Part shown: piece by piece, positions 50,201 through 63,480 of the stretch
Layout: every line of letters starts with the position of its first letter
Position numbering within the stretch: position 1 is the first letter of the stretch
Assembly (NCBI GenBank): GCA_000149265.1
Contig: CH002657.1
Location: 227,544-291,543, forward strand
Source of the DNA: Ciona savignyi
Lineage: Eukaryota; Chordata; Ascidiacea; Phlebobranchia; Cionidae
Direction of reading: 5' to 3'
Length of the DNA stretch: 64,000 nucleotides
Program-made: the position numbers and the translations under genes
Notes under the pieces: model-generated
The model's input: only the letters and a program-made list of their open reading frames with translations
The model's database searches: none
What the model was told of the DNA's origin: nothing

Positions 50201-53200
50201 CACAGATTCTGTGATTACTTTGCTTAAAGCAGTTGGCAGGGCTTAGGTTTCATTCAATAAACATGACCTTAGTGTTTTAGTCCCTTGGGGTCTGATCTTA
50301 ATATACAAAATTCCAACGTTTGAATAATTTATTTAATAACCGCACAGACCTGCAAAATATCGGTGATGTCTTTGTTCAGATCAACTCGGAACATCGAGTC
50401 AGATGCGTCCACCACTTCTGCAGGGGAATTCCCACGATCAAGAATTTCAGGGAAACCAGATGCATACAGTCTCGCATAAGTGGCTCTTGTTAAGCTTGGA
50501 ACACTGATAACATTAAAAACATATTTCAGGGACTCATACACATTACAGGTTTGTGAAAGGTTGCACTCTATAAAATTGTATTTTATAAACACATATGCAG
50601 GACAGACTGAAAGTGAAGCCAGTGTGAACTTTTTGTGCAAAAGATTGTGTTTTTTTAATAAAAGTTCATAAAAAATGTGGTACTCTATATCAAATGGGAG
50701 TTTTACTGCACTTTTATATTTTATATTATTATATTTTATTAATTTATTCCGCAGGAAATCTAAACTGATCTCTGTATCAACTGCTTCCAGTAACATAATC
50801 AAGTTGAAAATATTTAAGAAATTGTAAAAATGTGTTTAAACAAATTATACACATTTACCTTTGAGCAATGGGTAATATGGGTGGGGCATGAACGGGGTGA
50901 ACGTCACCTTCTGCCTCGAGGTGGGTGATCTCAACATTGTATGTGCTGTCCTGTGCTGCAACCTTGTGGATAGCGTACTACATATATTTTGTGTCCCAAA
51001 AAGTAAACCAGCTACTTTAATTTTATGCAAGCACACAATATTGAGCCGAATTAATTTATTTTACTCTTAGTTTAATCAATTAATAATGGAAGGCAAAGTT
51101 ACATTTAAGCACATCCCGATAAAAAATGTGTTTTAAGTGTATGCTTTGATTTTACTCTCAAGGCGGATATATTGACAAATTATAAGATAGAGAACCCATA
51201 CTTAACAACCTTATGACAATACACACATCACCATAAAAACTTTATTTATCTTAGTAGTATAGCCAATATACAATTGACAGGAATTCCGCCTGGAGTGAAA
51301 CCTGTGTATCGTGCTGATGTGAGGATGGAGTTCGCAGCTTGGAAGGAGTGAGCTCGGGAGGGGATGTGACAGATGGAACTGACATGGCCAACATGGCTGA
51401 CACGACTGACGTGGCCTGGATCGGCTCGTCGGAAGTCAAGTATCGGAACCTGGAGTGAACATTAGATGGCGTCATGTTGCTGCATAACATTGTACTATAG
51501 TAATTGTGTTAAAATGCAAAGCTTTTTCTCATTATTCTTACAACAGTATTCTGAAGACACAGAGTTTTACAAAAAAAGTATTGATAAAGCTCAACTTTCC
51601 AATATATTACTATTTTCAAATATAATCGCAGATATGAATTGCGTACGAATTTTCTTATAATTCAAAAAAATACAAGCTGCCTAGCAAATAAGGGTTTATA
51701 CAGTGTGTTAATTAGCAATAATATAAAACGGTATTGTGCTACACCGAAAGCAACAAAACATACTTAATGTTTCCATCTTTTACTGAGCCGTCTTCCCCAG
51801 TATTTGATTTGAACATGAAAAAATTATCTGGATTTGATGACATCCCACCCTGCGCAAATTGAATCATAAAGTTATACAACTTTACAAGGACAGTTCAGAT
51901 TAGGTCATTAACTGTTGCGAACCAAATACAACAGATTGGTGTTAATGATTTACCCGTAAGGTGATGCTGACAGGTTCTTGTGGGATTTGTTTCAATGAAT
52001 ATGGACACCAGGCTGCCCATCTTATTCTCACTGTGACTGGCTGGCTGTGTAATGACGGCATTGAGCCTAATGTAAACACATATTAATTCATCACTAGTGC
52101 GTAGTACATAAATCATATAAAACTAAATCAGAGCAGTATTCTTTAAGTGCAACATAACCGAAAAACAAAACTGGTCATGACCTCTGGTGTTATTCAATGG
52201 ACTACACAAAACAGATGATGTTATTCACTACAAAGAACAACAGTACATTCCTAAGTAATATTTAGTTATCAGGTTGCTAAGCTTTGTTAGGTAAACTCAG
52301 TCAAGATAAAATATGATTGCCGATAAGATTTTGAACCATACAGTCCTTGTGTGCTCCATTACCCTACAAGTACATGCAAAAGCTTTTTTACATTGAGGCC
52401 AAACGGATGAATATTGCATGGTAATTATCAAGATCACCTTTGGCGCTACCATATGCAGATGGGGGAGATGAGAGCACGTATTCCAACTGCATCACTATTG
52501 CAATATGTGGGTCTGGTAACATTTCATTCAACTGTATCCGACTCCGTAAAACCAGGTTCGTGCTTCCAGGTGATAAACTGCATTTTTACAACAATTAATT
52601 TTCTCAGCCTTTATTATAATATAATAAATGTACACAATATTATAATAATTTTTCAGATACATACTACTGTTTGTATGTTGGGCCAATAACCTGAAGGTCG
52701 TGGGTTTAAATCATGTTACAATGGGAGATACTAGAATATAGAAACTAAATAAACTTTATTGAAATATCTATCACCAGCAGCAAAATATGCTATAAAAAAA
52801 CGCAAAACACACTGCAGTTAGCCTTAACAATTGAACTATAGACACAAGGTGTCTTCTGCTAAAATGATGTGCATTTGTTACTGTGTTGTATCAAACACTG
52901 AGATTAACAATGATCATTGATTTACTTGGTTGACGAATTGTCCTTTCTTTTTCCTCTAAAGCTTCCGAGCCGAGCTCCACCAATGACAGCCTCAGGTTCA
53001 ACATGAACGAACTGCGGTTGTTCAATGTAGCAGAAGCCATTGTGAGCCCCAACCTGTGTATAGGATAGGATATTCATGTTTATCCCCGTGAATGGAAAAA
53101 CAAACGGGGTTAACACCAGGGTAATCGTCAGATCACCTTGTGCCCCCCGTCGGGTTACCAGAGCTATTGCAGTGTGTTTTTTATGATAGACAAATTCCTT

Positions 53201-55991
53201 TAATTATTGGAACCCAGTATAAACTATTTATTAATACAGTATAAAACTATTTATTAATGAGACTTATGGATACATCCCAACTTTCCAAATTTTGATTAAA
53301 TAACTTCACTGCAGCCCTAGTTGAGTTGATAAAGCTATTACTAAATCAGAGGGATTGACATAATTTAAGTTCAGTGTAATGTCAAGAGGTTGAATAGACA
53401 TCATCCGATGGTCAAGGACATCCCAAGACACAAATACGATATAAACATTATACATACACAACACAAGGTGATTTATGTTCCAAAACAAATCAGTAAGTAA
53501 GCAATACGGCTTTGGATTAAAGGTACTTTGCCAAACTATTGAATTTTTTTTAAATATATAATGACTTTTTATGCAACATACCATTAGTCTTCTTTCGCTG
53601 ACAACGACATTCTTTCCATCATCCTGAAGATCATCCCTCTTCATCCGATCCACGTTGCATCGTTTGCACAAATCCTCCTCAAATTTATCAACTGCCATCC
53701 CAAGGTTGATAGTGAGGTTATCGATGTACCCAACGCAAGGTTTCAGCGAATTCGATTTCAGGTAATAATCTACGACTGGAAAGCACTTTGTAACACATAG
53801 GAACTGACATTCAATTTTAACAAGGAGTATTAAGGAAAAAAATAATCACTGAATTTTTATTAAGAGACGTTTAGATTAATAAATATCATCAAAAGAAAAA
53901 AAATATACTGGCACTAAATCTAGACGGTTACTTTGGTAGGTAGTTAAATATAAACTTTTTTAGATATGGAATGGCATCTAAGTGTGTTGCAGTAAAAATG
54001 CAGAATCTGCATATTTTTCCTAAGCGCATAACAACTTTCTTGCACCACATTTTTGTGGGATTGGTAATAAATATCTTTAGTATATAGGGCCGCCTACTAA
54101 AGAAGAAGGGTATATTAACACCAACAATAATCAACAGACCTGGCCCACTTTTCACAGCAATATTCAACATGCCCGGCAGGCGCTCCTCAGAGCCGAAGAT
54201 TACGTTTTCAGGCATCAAATGCATCACTGGAGCGAGTGCTACGTGCCGACGAAACATAAAACTAACTTGACACCCAGCTGACAGCTTGATGTTGGGATTG
54301 GCTGCGAAATTTTACAAATTTATGTGATTTTACATAACGGCGGCTTATTATTATTTACGAGGCAGTATTAAATACTGATTTTGTTACTGACTATCTTAGT
54401 GCAGAACACAATATACAGTTAATTTAAGATCTCACCAAAATGAACTAACTGCAGAAGGGTACATTAGGAAACGATACTGTAAAGAACATAATTAATTAGC
54501 TATAATTGCTGGTATCGATCTCACAACCCTTTGTCGGACAATATGAAGCACTGTGTTAAGGCTAAGCAGCCGGACAAATTAGTCAAGCGGTTTACATACA
54601 ATAGTACTTACTTTCAACAGGATCTTCCATGTATAATAAAGCTCTGGGCGAACCTTGAAACACATCGAACCTGTTAATGGTAAAAAATACATAAAGTGGG
54701 CCATATTATTAGCATTGTACGCATGAATGTACAAAAATGACCTAATGTACAAAAATGATTTGTTTTTATTTTTCCTTAAAAAGTGATGCTACCAGTATAA
54801 CTATTATACACATACAACATATAGGCCTATACAATATATGTTTTAACAAATGGAATTTTGTTTACTTTCTTGTTTGGTCACCATGTTCTGAAACATCTTT
54901 CAGTTGTTCGCCACTTTTAAACAAACGTACAATGCCCCAACCAAGCGTGGATAGTTTCTTGACGGGCTGCTCATTGGGCAAAGGGTTTTTTGGCGTTTGT
55001 AGCTTTACAATTTCCACCGCAAGAAGAACATTATTGTCCAAAAGTGATGTGTGGAAATATACAGGCTAAAAAATAAAAGACTATAAAACATATTGGCAAC
55101 TTTGGTGTTTTTGCCCTTTTATTATGCATTTTAAAAATTGGGGTGAACACTAAAATGTCATCATGTTATGTACAAACAGATTGTTAAATGAGGCATATAA
55201 TGTCACAATGGCTGAATAGGGTAAAAGTCACCCTTTTACATACTTTTATGCATGGAAACCAACTAAACGATACCCAAATAAAGGTACTTATTAAATTTAT
55301 TGCAATAGAAGATTACAAAGCTCTTAAACCAATCAAACCTGATTAAAATTAACTTGAGAAGGTTGGCCATCATTGCATTTCACCGGTTTGCTTCTCCAAG
55401 TTCGGCCAATGAAACTATGGTGGATAAGATCAAACAAACTCAACCGAATTTCATACTCTGTATTGTAGACTTCAACTGCTCCCTGGTAGAGCAATTCTAG
55501 GAGGTTAAAGAGCTAACAAAAAACTTAAGCAATATTTTCTATCATATTTAACAGCGCTATAGCTCTGCCTGTGAGATATGTTTTAGCTACAAAAATCATG
55601 AAAAAAATTGATATATTCCTAATTAATAAACTTTTGTTTAGATCCATCATATTTACCAGATTAAAACACAAGGTAGTCTAACAATGTTTTAACATTCCCA
55701 TATTTCTTATACAATCCCCAGGTCTTGATTAAATGAGTATATATATAGCATGATCCCATTCATAAAGCGCAAAGTTAGGCATCACATATGGAATTTACTT
55801 ACAGAAGTTAGATTTCCAGTAACCTGCGTAATAGTAAACTGGTATCCTTGTGGAATATTATCTGAGATTCTGTCTCTATGCAGATCTAGGTCTTTAGATG
55901 TTTCGATTATTGAAAACCACGTTTTGTTTAAAACTTCTTTTTTTCCATTCTTTTCATTGTGTTGCAGTTGTTGAAAAAGTTGAAAACTCAT
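41300..55991 (-). CDS. nphp4: Nephrocystin-4 (NPHP4)
   Basis: Twenty-eight exons with consistent phases, about 1402 residues (human 1426): 55803-55991, 55339-55482, 54866-55065, 54612-54670, 54140-54301, 53582-53775, 52926-53053, 52438-52577, 51954-52066, 51773-51849, 51302-51449, 50859-50950, 50350-50503, 49587-49800, 49061-49221, 48448-48614, 47911-48053, 47475-47586, 47032-47155, 46406-46632, 45680-45788, 45156-45323, 44602-44758, 43808-43952, 43290-43461, 42650-42871, 42158-42301, 41300-41443. NPHP4 is a ciliary transition-zone scaffold acting with NPHP1 and RPGRIP1L. Diagnostic blocks: [81 protein letters not shown] and the terminal [10 protein letters not shown]. The last third resembles Ig/MSP-like folds. 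The exon 2 acceptor (55482) and exon 26 acceptor (42871 or 42856) are the least certain. Confidence 0.95.
52660..52740 (+). repeat. tRNA-like SINE fragment in NPHP4 intron
   Basis: The sequence ctgaaggtcgtgggtttaaatc has a B-box-like end as in tRNA-derived SINEs. It lies 3' of an AT-rich stretch and outside the exons. Weak evidence. Confidence 0.3.
53126..53205. repeat. Dispersed repeat fragment, copy B
   Basis: Contains ggttaccagagctattgcagtgtg, the family core also found near 22700 and 61850, followed by tttttatga and a short AT-rich tail. It lies in the NPHP4 intron between the exons ending 53053 and starting 53582. Confidence 0.5.
54500..54596 (-). repeat. tRNA-like SINE fragment in NPHP4 intron
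   Basis: On the minus strand, gggttgtgagatcgatacc resembles a polymerase III B box, and an upstream ggctgcttagcc could be part of a decayed tRNA head. It is degenerate. Confidence 0.3.
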
Positions 55992-57801
55992 TGGAATCCG
56001 ATTTGGGCAAAAAGAAAATAAAAAAATATTCTAGTAGACATCGAGTGTTACCTTGAAACCGAAAGTTCACACACGTTAATGAAAATCATCCTGTATGCTT
56101 AAATCTATTTTGAAATAACACGATAAAACACACTAAAGCTTTAAATGAAAATGTTTTACATATTTAACTAAAAATTCCATCATATTTTGCCCAGTACGAT
56201 AAAAACAGAGCGAATGTTTACTACGATGAGTAGGTAGGGAATTCGCCGGCTTTCCTATCAACGGTATTTTATTGTTTTGATACGGACGAATGATTATACG
56301 CACTCTTTCATTAATTATAAAAATAGCATTTGGGAAAAATAAAAATTTAAAGATTGTTTTCTATCTCAAATATTGGAACTTCGATCGAAAAGATTTGTAC
56401 TACAAAAAACAATGACCAATAAACTCGCTGTTACTTTGAGGCAAAATGTTCCGCTACCTTTTAGTTTTCGTTAAACTTTTACAGTCCGTCACAGAGATCG
56501 GTGGGGCATATTATACGCCGTTGATGGTGATGTTCATAGTCTTTCAACCTGAAAACTTGTTGAATCTAAAATAACCGCTATTCAAGCTGTATTCTTAAGC
56601 AAGCCACACAGTAGTCACTGGTCACTGCTTAAATCCTAGATAATTTCTTCAAAGAGGATCCCCACGCGCCAGAATTGAAATGGCAAATGAATTCACTTGT
56701 TATTGTACAATTATCTTTATCCCGGGGATTAAGAAAACACAGGCTGCGCTATCACAGTGGCGATCGTCAGATTACCTCCTATTCAGTGCCCGCCGTCATG
56801 TTACAAGTATATATTCGACCAAATTAAACATGTGGTTTCAGAATACTAATTTTCTTCACCAACGACTAGATCAGTTTTAGCGGGTGCTTCGCTGTCAATG
56901 CAGGTGCAGTGCCGAAACAATACAATATGCAGATATCACAACAAAGTTTTATATTTTTAAAACTTTTGCATAGTAATTTTTCACACATAATTGTATCAAA
57001 AGGTTGGGCTACTATCTAATATGCTGCCCAGATCTGTCAACGCTGCTTAAACTGATAATCTTAAATAAATCCTTATGACAAAACCAATCAACAAAATACT
57101 GAACAACATTTATTATCAGACAACATAAACATAAAACACATGAATGAAGGTAAAACAGTAGACCAGCTACAAAAATGGCACAAAAGTCAATATCAACTTT
57201 TAAGCAGTATGAAAAACAGTGGTGTTATGATTTATACATTGAAGAGATATGAGAAAACAATTTTAGAATTTCGGTTAAGTTTTCACATTTTCTTATCAAA
57301 TAAATTCAATTAAAATACAGCCATCTCCAAACAAAATGAAGGCCGATTCAATAAAACCAAATACTGGACAGTACATTCATAATGTTTACTATGGAACTAA
57401 TCAAATATATTGTGTTTCCATTACACGACACATATCGCTATTAATTAGTATTATGCATGGTTTAGTAGAATACAGTTGGCAAGTAAGCGTATATGAATTC
57501 ACTAGGAGAAATATGTACTACACAACAGCAATTGCAAAATACTCTTAAAGATCAATACATATATACATAGTACTTCAGTTTTAGATGACAGCAAGGTGGT
57601 AGTGGGATTAAACAATGACTTTTATTATACGACATTTATCATATTTTTAAATATACCAGTACTGAGCCATTTCTACCAAGACTAGTGGTAATACATAGGG
57701 AACTTCCATGGATAGTAAACATATTCCAATTTAAAAGCACCATTATAATACGCATGTACACCTTGGAAGCTAAGCAAAGGTTGAGGATAAGTTCTGATGA
57801 G
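55992..57801. other. Spacer NPHP4 5' end to Kelch gene 3' end
   Basis: This should hold the NPHP4 promoter and the Kelch gene 3' untranslated region. No coding sequence is supported. A short stretch near 56757-56800 (gatcgtcagattacc then gcccgccgtc) resembles the sequence just before dispersed repeat copy B. Confidence 0.5.
56047..56060. promoter_or_regulatory. Candidate RFX X-box of NPHP4
   Basis: GTTACCTTGAAACC matches 13 of 14 positions of the consensus RYYNYYWTRRNRAC bound by RFX factors and lies 56 bp upstream of the NPHP4 ATG. Ciliary genes commonly carry an X-box within about 60-250 bp of the start. The match is one base off and was found by eye. Confidence 0.45.
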
Positions 57802-60800
57802 CTAGTACTTGGTATCGACATATGTGGAGTGCTTAAACAGGTCAGGATCGGGACAATATGTTTCTCCTGTCGGCGCAGCTACATATCTGTATACAATAAC
57901 ATTGGAGTATGACAGGAAAAAAATAAATTTTGAATTGTTAACAGGCTTAAAAATCAATATAGGACACCAAATTATCAGTATTCTGAATACATAAGTTGGT
58001 TGCTAGAGTTATGTATGTAGTTTAATATAAATTATTGCAAAAATTGTACATAAACCGCATCAAAGCCTAAACCATGACAAGGCTGATCAGTTTATTGAGT
58101 GGAAAATAACCCGAAATCTGGCTACTCACAATAGGTGTACTAAAGCAATAAGCCACAATAGCAATGAAGTCACATTTTATTTCTAACACGGAAGCAAGTA
58201 CGCATTGACTCATGTGTTTTGAAACCCTTGTTTTGTGTTGGAGTTTAAGGATGTTTTTGTGTTTGTGTTTTACAGCTTAGGTTCTCTTTAATTATACAAT
58301 ATTTTTTTCTTTAAAAGTAATTAGCCAAGCAATTAATAAAACTGTCACAATTGACAACAATTGAAATTAAAATTGTAAATGCACACCTAATTGTTAATTT
58401 ATCAAACATTATTTATAAATTTTAATTCAAAGGCAAGTAACATACACATACCAAACTGCTGTGATAAGAAGATATATAACAGACATTTAAAACTGCAGTC
58501 TCAAGTGGTTAGCTGACACTCTTATGATAAATTCAAATTTGCATAATTATATATCTGCACATGTAAAGTGAAAACTCGTAGGCCTAATACAATATCAATT
58601 CAAAACTTACTATTAGTCTTACCTGTAAATGCTGACACATCCATGCCAAAAAATTGGTCTTGGCATTTTTCCAATGACTTCCCAAGAGTTGCTTTCAGTG
58701 TCATATGCCTCAATAATACCGGAGAGCATATACTGCTCATCGTAACCACCAGATACAATAAGCTTTCCAGCGAATACAGTGGTACTTCCCCCAAGATGGA
58801 CATGAAGCATTGGACTTGTTGTCGTAATCCATTCATTCCTGCAACCAAATTCAAGTCATTGATTAATACAGTTGAGTGACAGCAATGTATTCCACAGATG
58901 ATGGTCTAACTTTTCACCACTATGATGTTACCACATTGATAATAGAATTGTGTGATACTAATACACATTCCCTATTTTGTTACAGTGTAGGATCAACAAA
59001 CAGTTTCTGTGTAAAATTAAATGTTATTATCAAGTCTTACTAAAATTTTAAAAAAGTAGGAAATTAAAAGACAAAATTTCATGTAAGTAACTTTATCTGT
59101 TCCTAACAAAAAAAACAAAAACATCCTTATAAGTAAATATAAGACATTTAATATGTGTTTCAATTTAACCTAATAAGGAAAAGACATAAATATATGAGAA
59201 AATAATTTTAAGGACTTAACCCGGACTATCATTGTTCTGTGACTGGAACCCAGTTAGTCATTATAAAATGTCAGTTAAGGCAACGCCAGCAGCAAAAAAT
59301 TTATACATTGGAAAAAAGATTTACCGAAGGGGATCAAGTGTTAACACTTCCTTCGAATCTTCACTGGTGAAGTAAAGAACACCTTTCAAAGAAGAGATGG
59401 TTGGAACAAAAGACATCGATGGAAAAGTGATGGGGACCGTTCCCCAGGTGTCTGGAAGAAATGAACAAAATATGACTTCCATTTTTGACTCAATATAAAA
59501 TGGCTGAGATTAAACTGTTTTTTTTTTTAAATCACATAGTCATATGATAATTACCTTGTATTATTGTATTATTTTTGATAACAAAACTGATAACAAAGGT
59601 TTAAAGGAAACTTTTTAATTTACAAATTTGATTCAAATATAAATTTTAGGAAATGGATTCTCGCAATGCGTTCTATTCTGTGGCACTTAGTCATCTAGAG
59701 CGATATGTTGGTAGAGTCCGATACTTTTCAAACTTTTGTTTTTTTCGTACCTATATCTGGAGAATACACTTGAAGAAGAATCTTATCAGAATTATGGACA
59801 CAACCAATGGTGTAGATTTTCCCCCCACATGCAGCAACTGAACAGTTATTCACTGGATTTGGGATTGAAGCGATAAGCAACCAGCTGTCCGAAACAAAGT
59901 CGTATCTTTCACAACCTTCTGATCCAACCTGGAGAATATTAAACTCTAAGCAAAAAAAAACATGCACTTGTCAAATGTTATATCACTTGGTATTAAAATA
60001 ATTCAGTGTTTTATAATCTGTTTTAAACAGCTTTTGCCAATTATCTTTAAACAAAAACTTATATGAAGTTTAGCTGCTGAACAAATTTTTATGAAAAAGC
60101 GATACGGGTACCAACATTTTCTTACCACATAAATATAGGAGTTGAGCACTACTGATCCATGATATTCATGTGCATAATTCATATTACAGACTTTGATCCA
60201 TTCATTCACTTGGGATTTGTATCTCCACACTCGATTAAATACCTTGGCACCGTCAGATCCACCTGGTAAAAGGTTCCAATCAATATATTTGATTGAATTG
60301 CATATAAAACTGTTGACGCAGGTGGCTATATTTTCCTTAAGAAATTGATTTTTTATAATGATTTATAGAAAGAAAAATGAAAAAACACAACTAAAACAAT
60401 GGTAGAAAATAAATTAATTAAATCTCCAATAGTGTCACTCTACTTTAGTTTTATAGTTTGCTACAATTTCTTAGATAATGTAAATTGGAGAGTCATAAAT
60501 TGGGTGATCATTGACTATTTACTGGATTATTGGCTGCAATGCATCAATATTTAATGAGTCATTTAGCCAAGAAATAAATTTTAAAGAAAAATTGTCATCA
60601 CATGGCAAGTAAAATTTCCTTAAGTGGTTGGTGACCATATTTAAGTTAAATGAGGCATATTCAAGCTCAAGTGACAGTAGGTTCATGTAAGCAGTTAAGA
60701 AGACACATGGAAATGTTAAGAAAAACAATTGATTACCAGTAACATAGATGTCATTCCCAATAGAAGTGGTGGCATAACCGCCTCTTAAATTGTCCTCCAC

Positions 60801-63480
60801 CTGTGCAAGTGCTTTCCACTGGCCCGACACAGGGTTGTAACTTTCCACTGTCGTCGCCTCATCGCAGTTCTCATCACATCCACCAACTGTGACAAGTAGT
60901 TCGGCAATGCCTGGAAGCAGTAGGTTGATATTTAAATAATTAATGTATGAATAAATGCAATGTAAGCAGTCTAAGCACCATACTTAGTCCATCACACATT
61001 AACATATTAAGTATTGGAAGTGCTGTTTAAAACATTCATAATAAAAGCAGATCACAAAGGGTTTAGTTGCCTAACTAGATAATAAGATATTAAAGTATAT
61101 TCACGTAGGTAAAAATACATGCATTTACATTGCATATAAATTTCAAAAGGGTGTGATAACCAATGCACTCAATTCATCAAACTAACCAAAAGTATCAGGA
61201 TACCTGTAGAAGGGCGTGGTTGAAGGCGAACTGAACTTCTTTCGTTTTTATCCAGCATGCAAGTGTGGAACAATCTTGTTTCCTTAATAAGCTTCTTGCA
61301 TAATGTGGATGATCGTACGATAGGATTCGTTTCAATCTTGGAAAGCAGATAAATCCGCCGAATAAATGGGAGACGAATCACCTCCATAAGCCTGCGTAGA
61401 AATACAAAACTCACACAGATTTTCTTTTTGGAAATTAAATTTAAAAGCAAAGAAAAATTTGTATATGCAAATTCGAATTGAAAAATGTTAAAACTAACAA
61501 TATGCAATAGGCTATACATGTGCATCGTCTGGTAAACTGCGAAGTGTGGTAGGCTTATTTTAGTTTGATTTTTTTCTAATGTAGGCCTGCTTACCGGCAA
61601 AAATCATCTTTTCTTAAGGTCACATCACACCTTAACCATTGCATAAGAATCTCGAAGGCACCTTCTTCTTTATCAATATTAAATTTGCTATGCGCAATTA
61701 TCTGATTGTAAAAATTGTGATTTTAAAATTACCGGAAATTTATATATTATCCCCTTAAATTGAAAGATACATTTCCACATGGGCATACATCAGATTACCC
61801 AACAAAAATGTAAGGCACCTTTCACACAGGCAATTGCCAACCATCTGGTTACCGGAGCTATTTCAGGGTGTTTTTTACGATTAAAATTGTCCTTTATAGT
61901 TTTAGTAAAACATAGTGATTCACTGCAATCAGGCGATATCTGCTAAATGCCTTGCCTAATCGACAAGCGACATACTAACTTACCATTCCATTCAGCCGGG
62001 AAAATGCAAGTTATACATCTAAAACTTAAAAAGTTTTAAAATATACTATAAACTGTACCGGACGAAACTGCTTGTAAGTGAGGCAGTTGAACTCTTGGGA
62101 ACTCGCAACTGTGACAACATTCTCAACTATATATGTCAAAGCTTTTTCTGCCAAATTGGAGCAAGACAGTTTTTCAGCAAATGCCCTGATGCTTAAACAA
62201 TTCGAGGTGTCAAGTCGGTCTCCAACAAACCCACAGCAAGCTTCTCGTACACTGTGGAACTGTAATACACATTATTGTATAAATGAAAGTGGTATTAGTT
62301 TCATGGTGCTAAATCTGTTATTCTGTTGGCACTTATTTATAGGAACATAGGTACTTGATTATTGAATGCTTATGTCCAATCCAAGTACTGCAAAAACCCA
62401 GTCAAGCTTGCAAAAGGTCTATAATTATTAACTGTTATAAGTACAAAATGCAATGACACAAGTTAAAGCACTTGTACCAAACTCCCATTTGTTAATTTGT
62501 GTCAAAAACATTGCCAGACAAACAAATTGTAGAAATTTTAGGCTTACATTATGGCTTATATATCACATTTAACTTAAGCTGCTTCAGAAAACATAATCCT
62601 TATAGATAGTCTACAAATTACTTGCAACAAATCGGAAGCTTTCAACAAGTCAATGACATTGTCTTCAGTTATAGTTACACTCCCAGTATAACAAAAGTTG
62701 ATGAGAACTTCAGCAGCTCCAGGTTCAACACCAAACAAAGTAACTTTATCCGTGCAACTTTCCTTCATCATACCAGCAAACATACTCCTGCATGACAAAT
62801 TCCTTATATTGCAATATAAAAAAGAACTATTAATGCATGCATGAATTTTGCTCCAACTACCTGATGCAGTTCCAAGAGTTACACTAAGTTATAATATGGT
62901 AAAAGATATAGGAATAATAATTTTTACTTTATACATTTATATTTGTTTAACTAAAAGTAGTTGTGATTTTCTTATTATACGACCATAAAACTTAATTCAT
63001 CTCTTGCATGTCTTTTATTCAGTTCTGATTTAAATAAGCAAACAAATTCTATTAAATATTTTTAAGAGTAATTTAAAGGACAAAAATTCAAAATATTGTG
63101 GGCCATTGTAGGTTGAAGTGCAAACTATATGGTTGATTGAATTGCGCTGTTATGCAATGTTACTTTATTTAAAATGTGCAACAAAGTGTCGCAGTCCAAC
63201 ATTCAGCATTCAGTACCGCATACATTACAAAGTTCAATTGTAAGCACAGTAATGTTATAAAAAATAAACATCATAAGATACCAATTTATTACCTGAAATA
63301 GTTGCTTGCTGCTGCCAGAATGATTCTGTGACATGGAAATCTCTCATTTGCGACACTTATGACAATGTCAAAAAACTTGCCATCATTTCTCAGGTTGCTC
63401 AAGCCATGCAATATATCATTTTGAAAGTTTGGATCTGTGAAGTTGCTGCTTACTGCAGAGGTTCCTTTAATGTCCAGCAT
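57802..63480 (-). CDS. BTB-BACK-Kelch protein (KLHL family), one-base frameshift
   Basis: Eleven exons: 63293-63480, 62622-62787, 62059-62259, 61595-61701, 61204-61391, 60737-60911, 60126-60262, 59751-59928, 59325-59451, 58623-58838, 57802-57886. A BTB domain with FDIVI, RFPCHRIILAAAS and YFRSMFAGMMKES (about residues 37-75) runs to INFCYTGSV, where Kelch adaptors bind CUL3. A BACK domain follows (SVREACCGFV to LMEVIRLPF), then six kelch-type repeats, from LVTVGGCDE to LIVSGGYDEQYM. Repeats 3-5 are degenerate. The intended length is about 588 residues. Exon 60737-60911 contains one extra base (T-run at 60900-60902), so the summed length is 3n+1 and the frame breaks at the first kelch strand. 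It is either an assembly error or a true lesion. I cannot assign it to a specific KLHL orthologue. Confidence 0.85.
61830..61905. repeat. Dispersed repeat fragment, copy C
   Basis: Contains ggttaccggagctatttcagggtg and a following ttttttacgatt, the same core as near 22700 and 53150. It lies in the intron between Kelch-gene exons 3 and 4. Confidence 0.5.
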
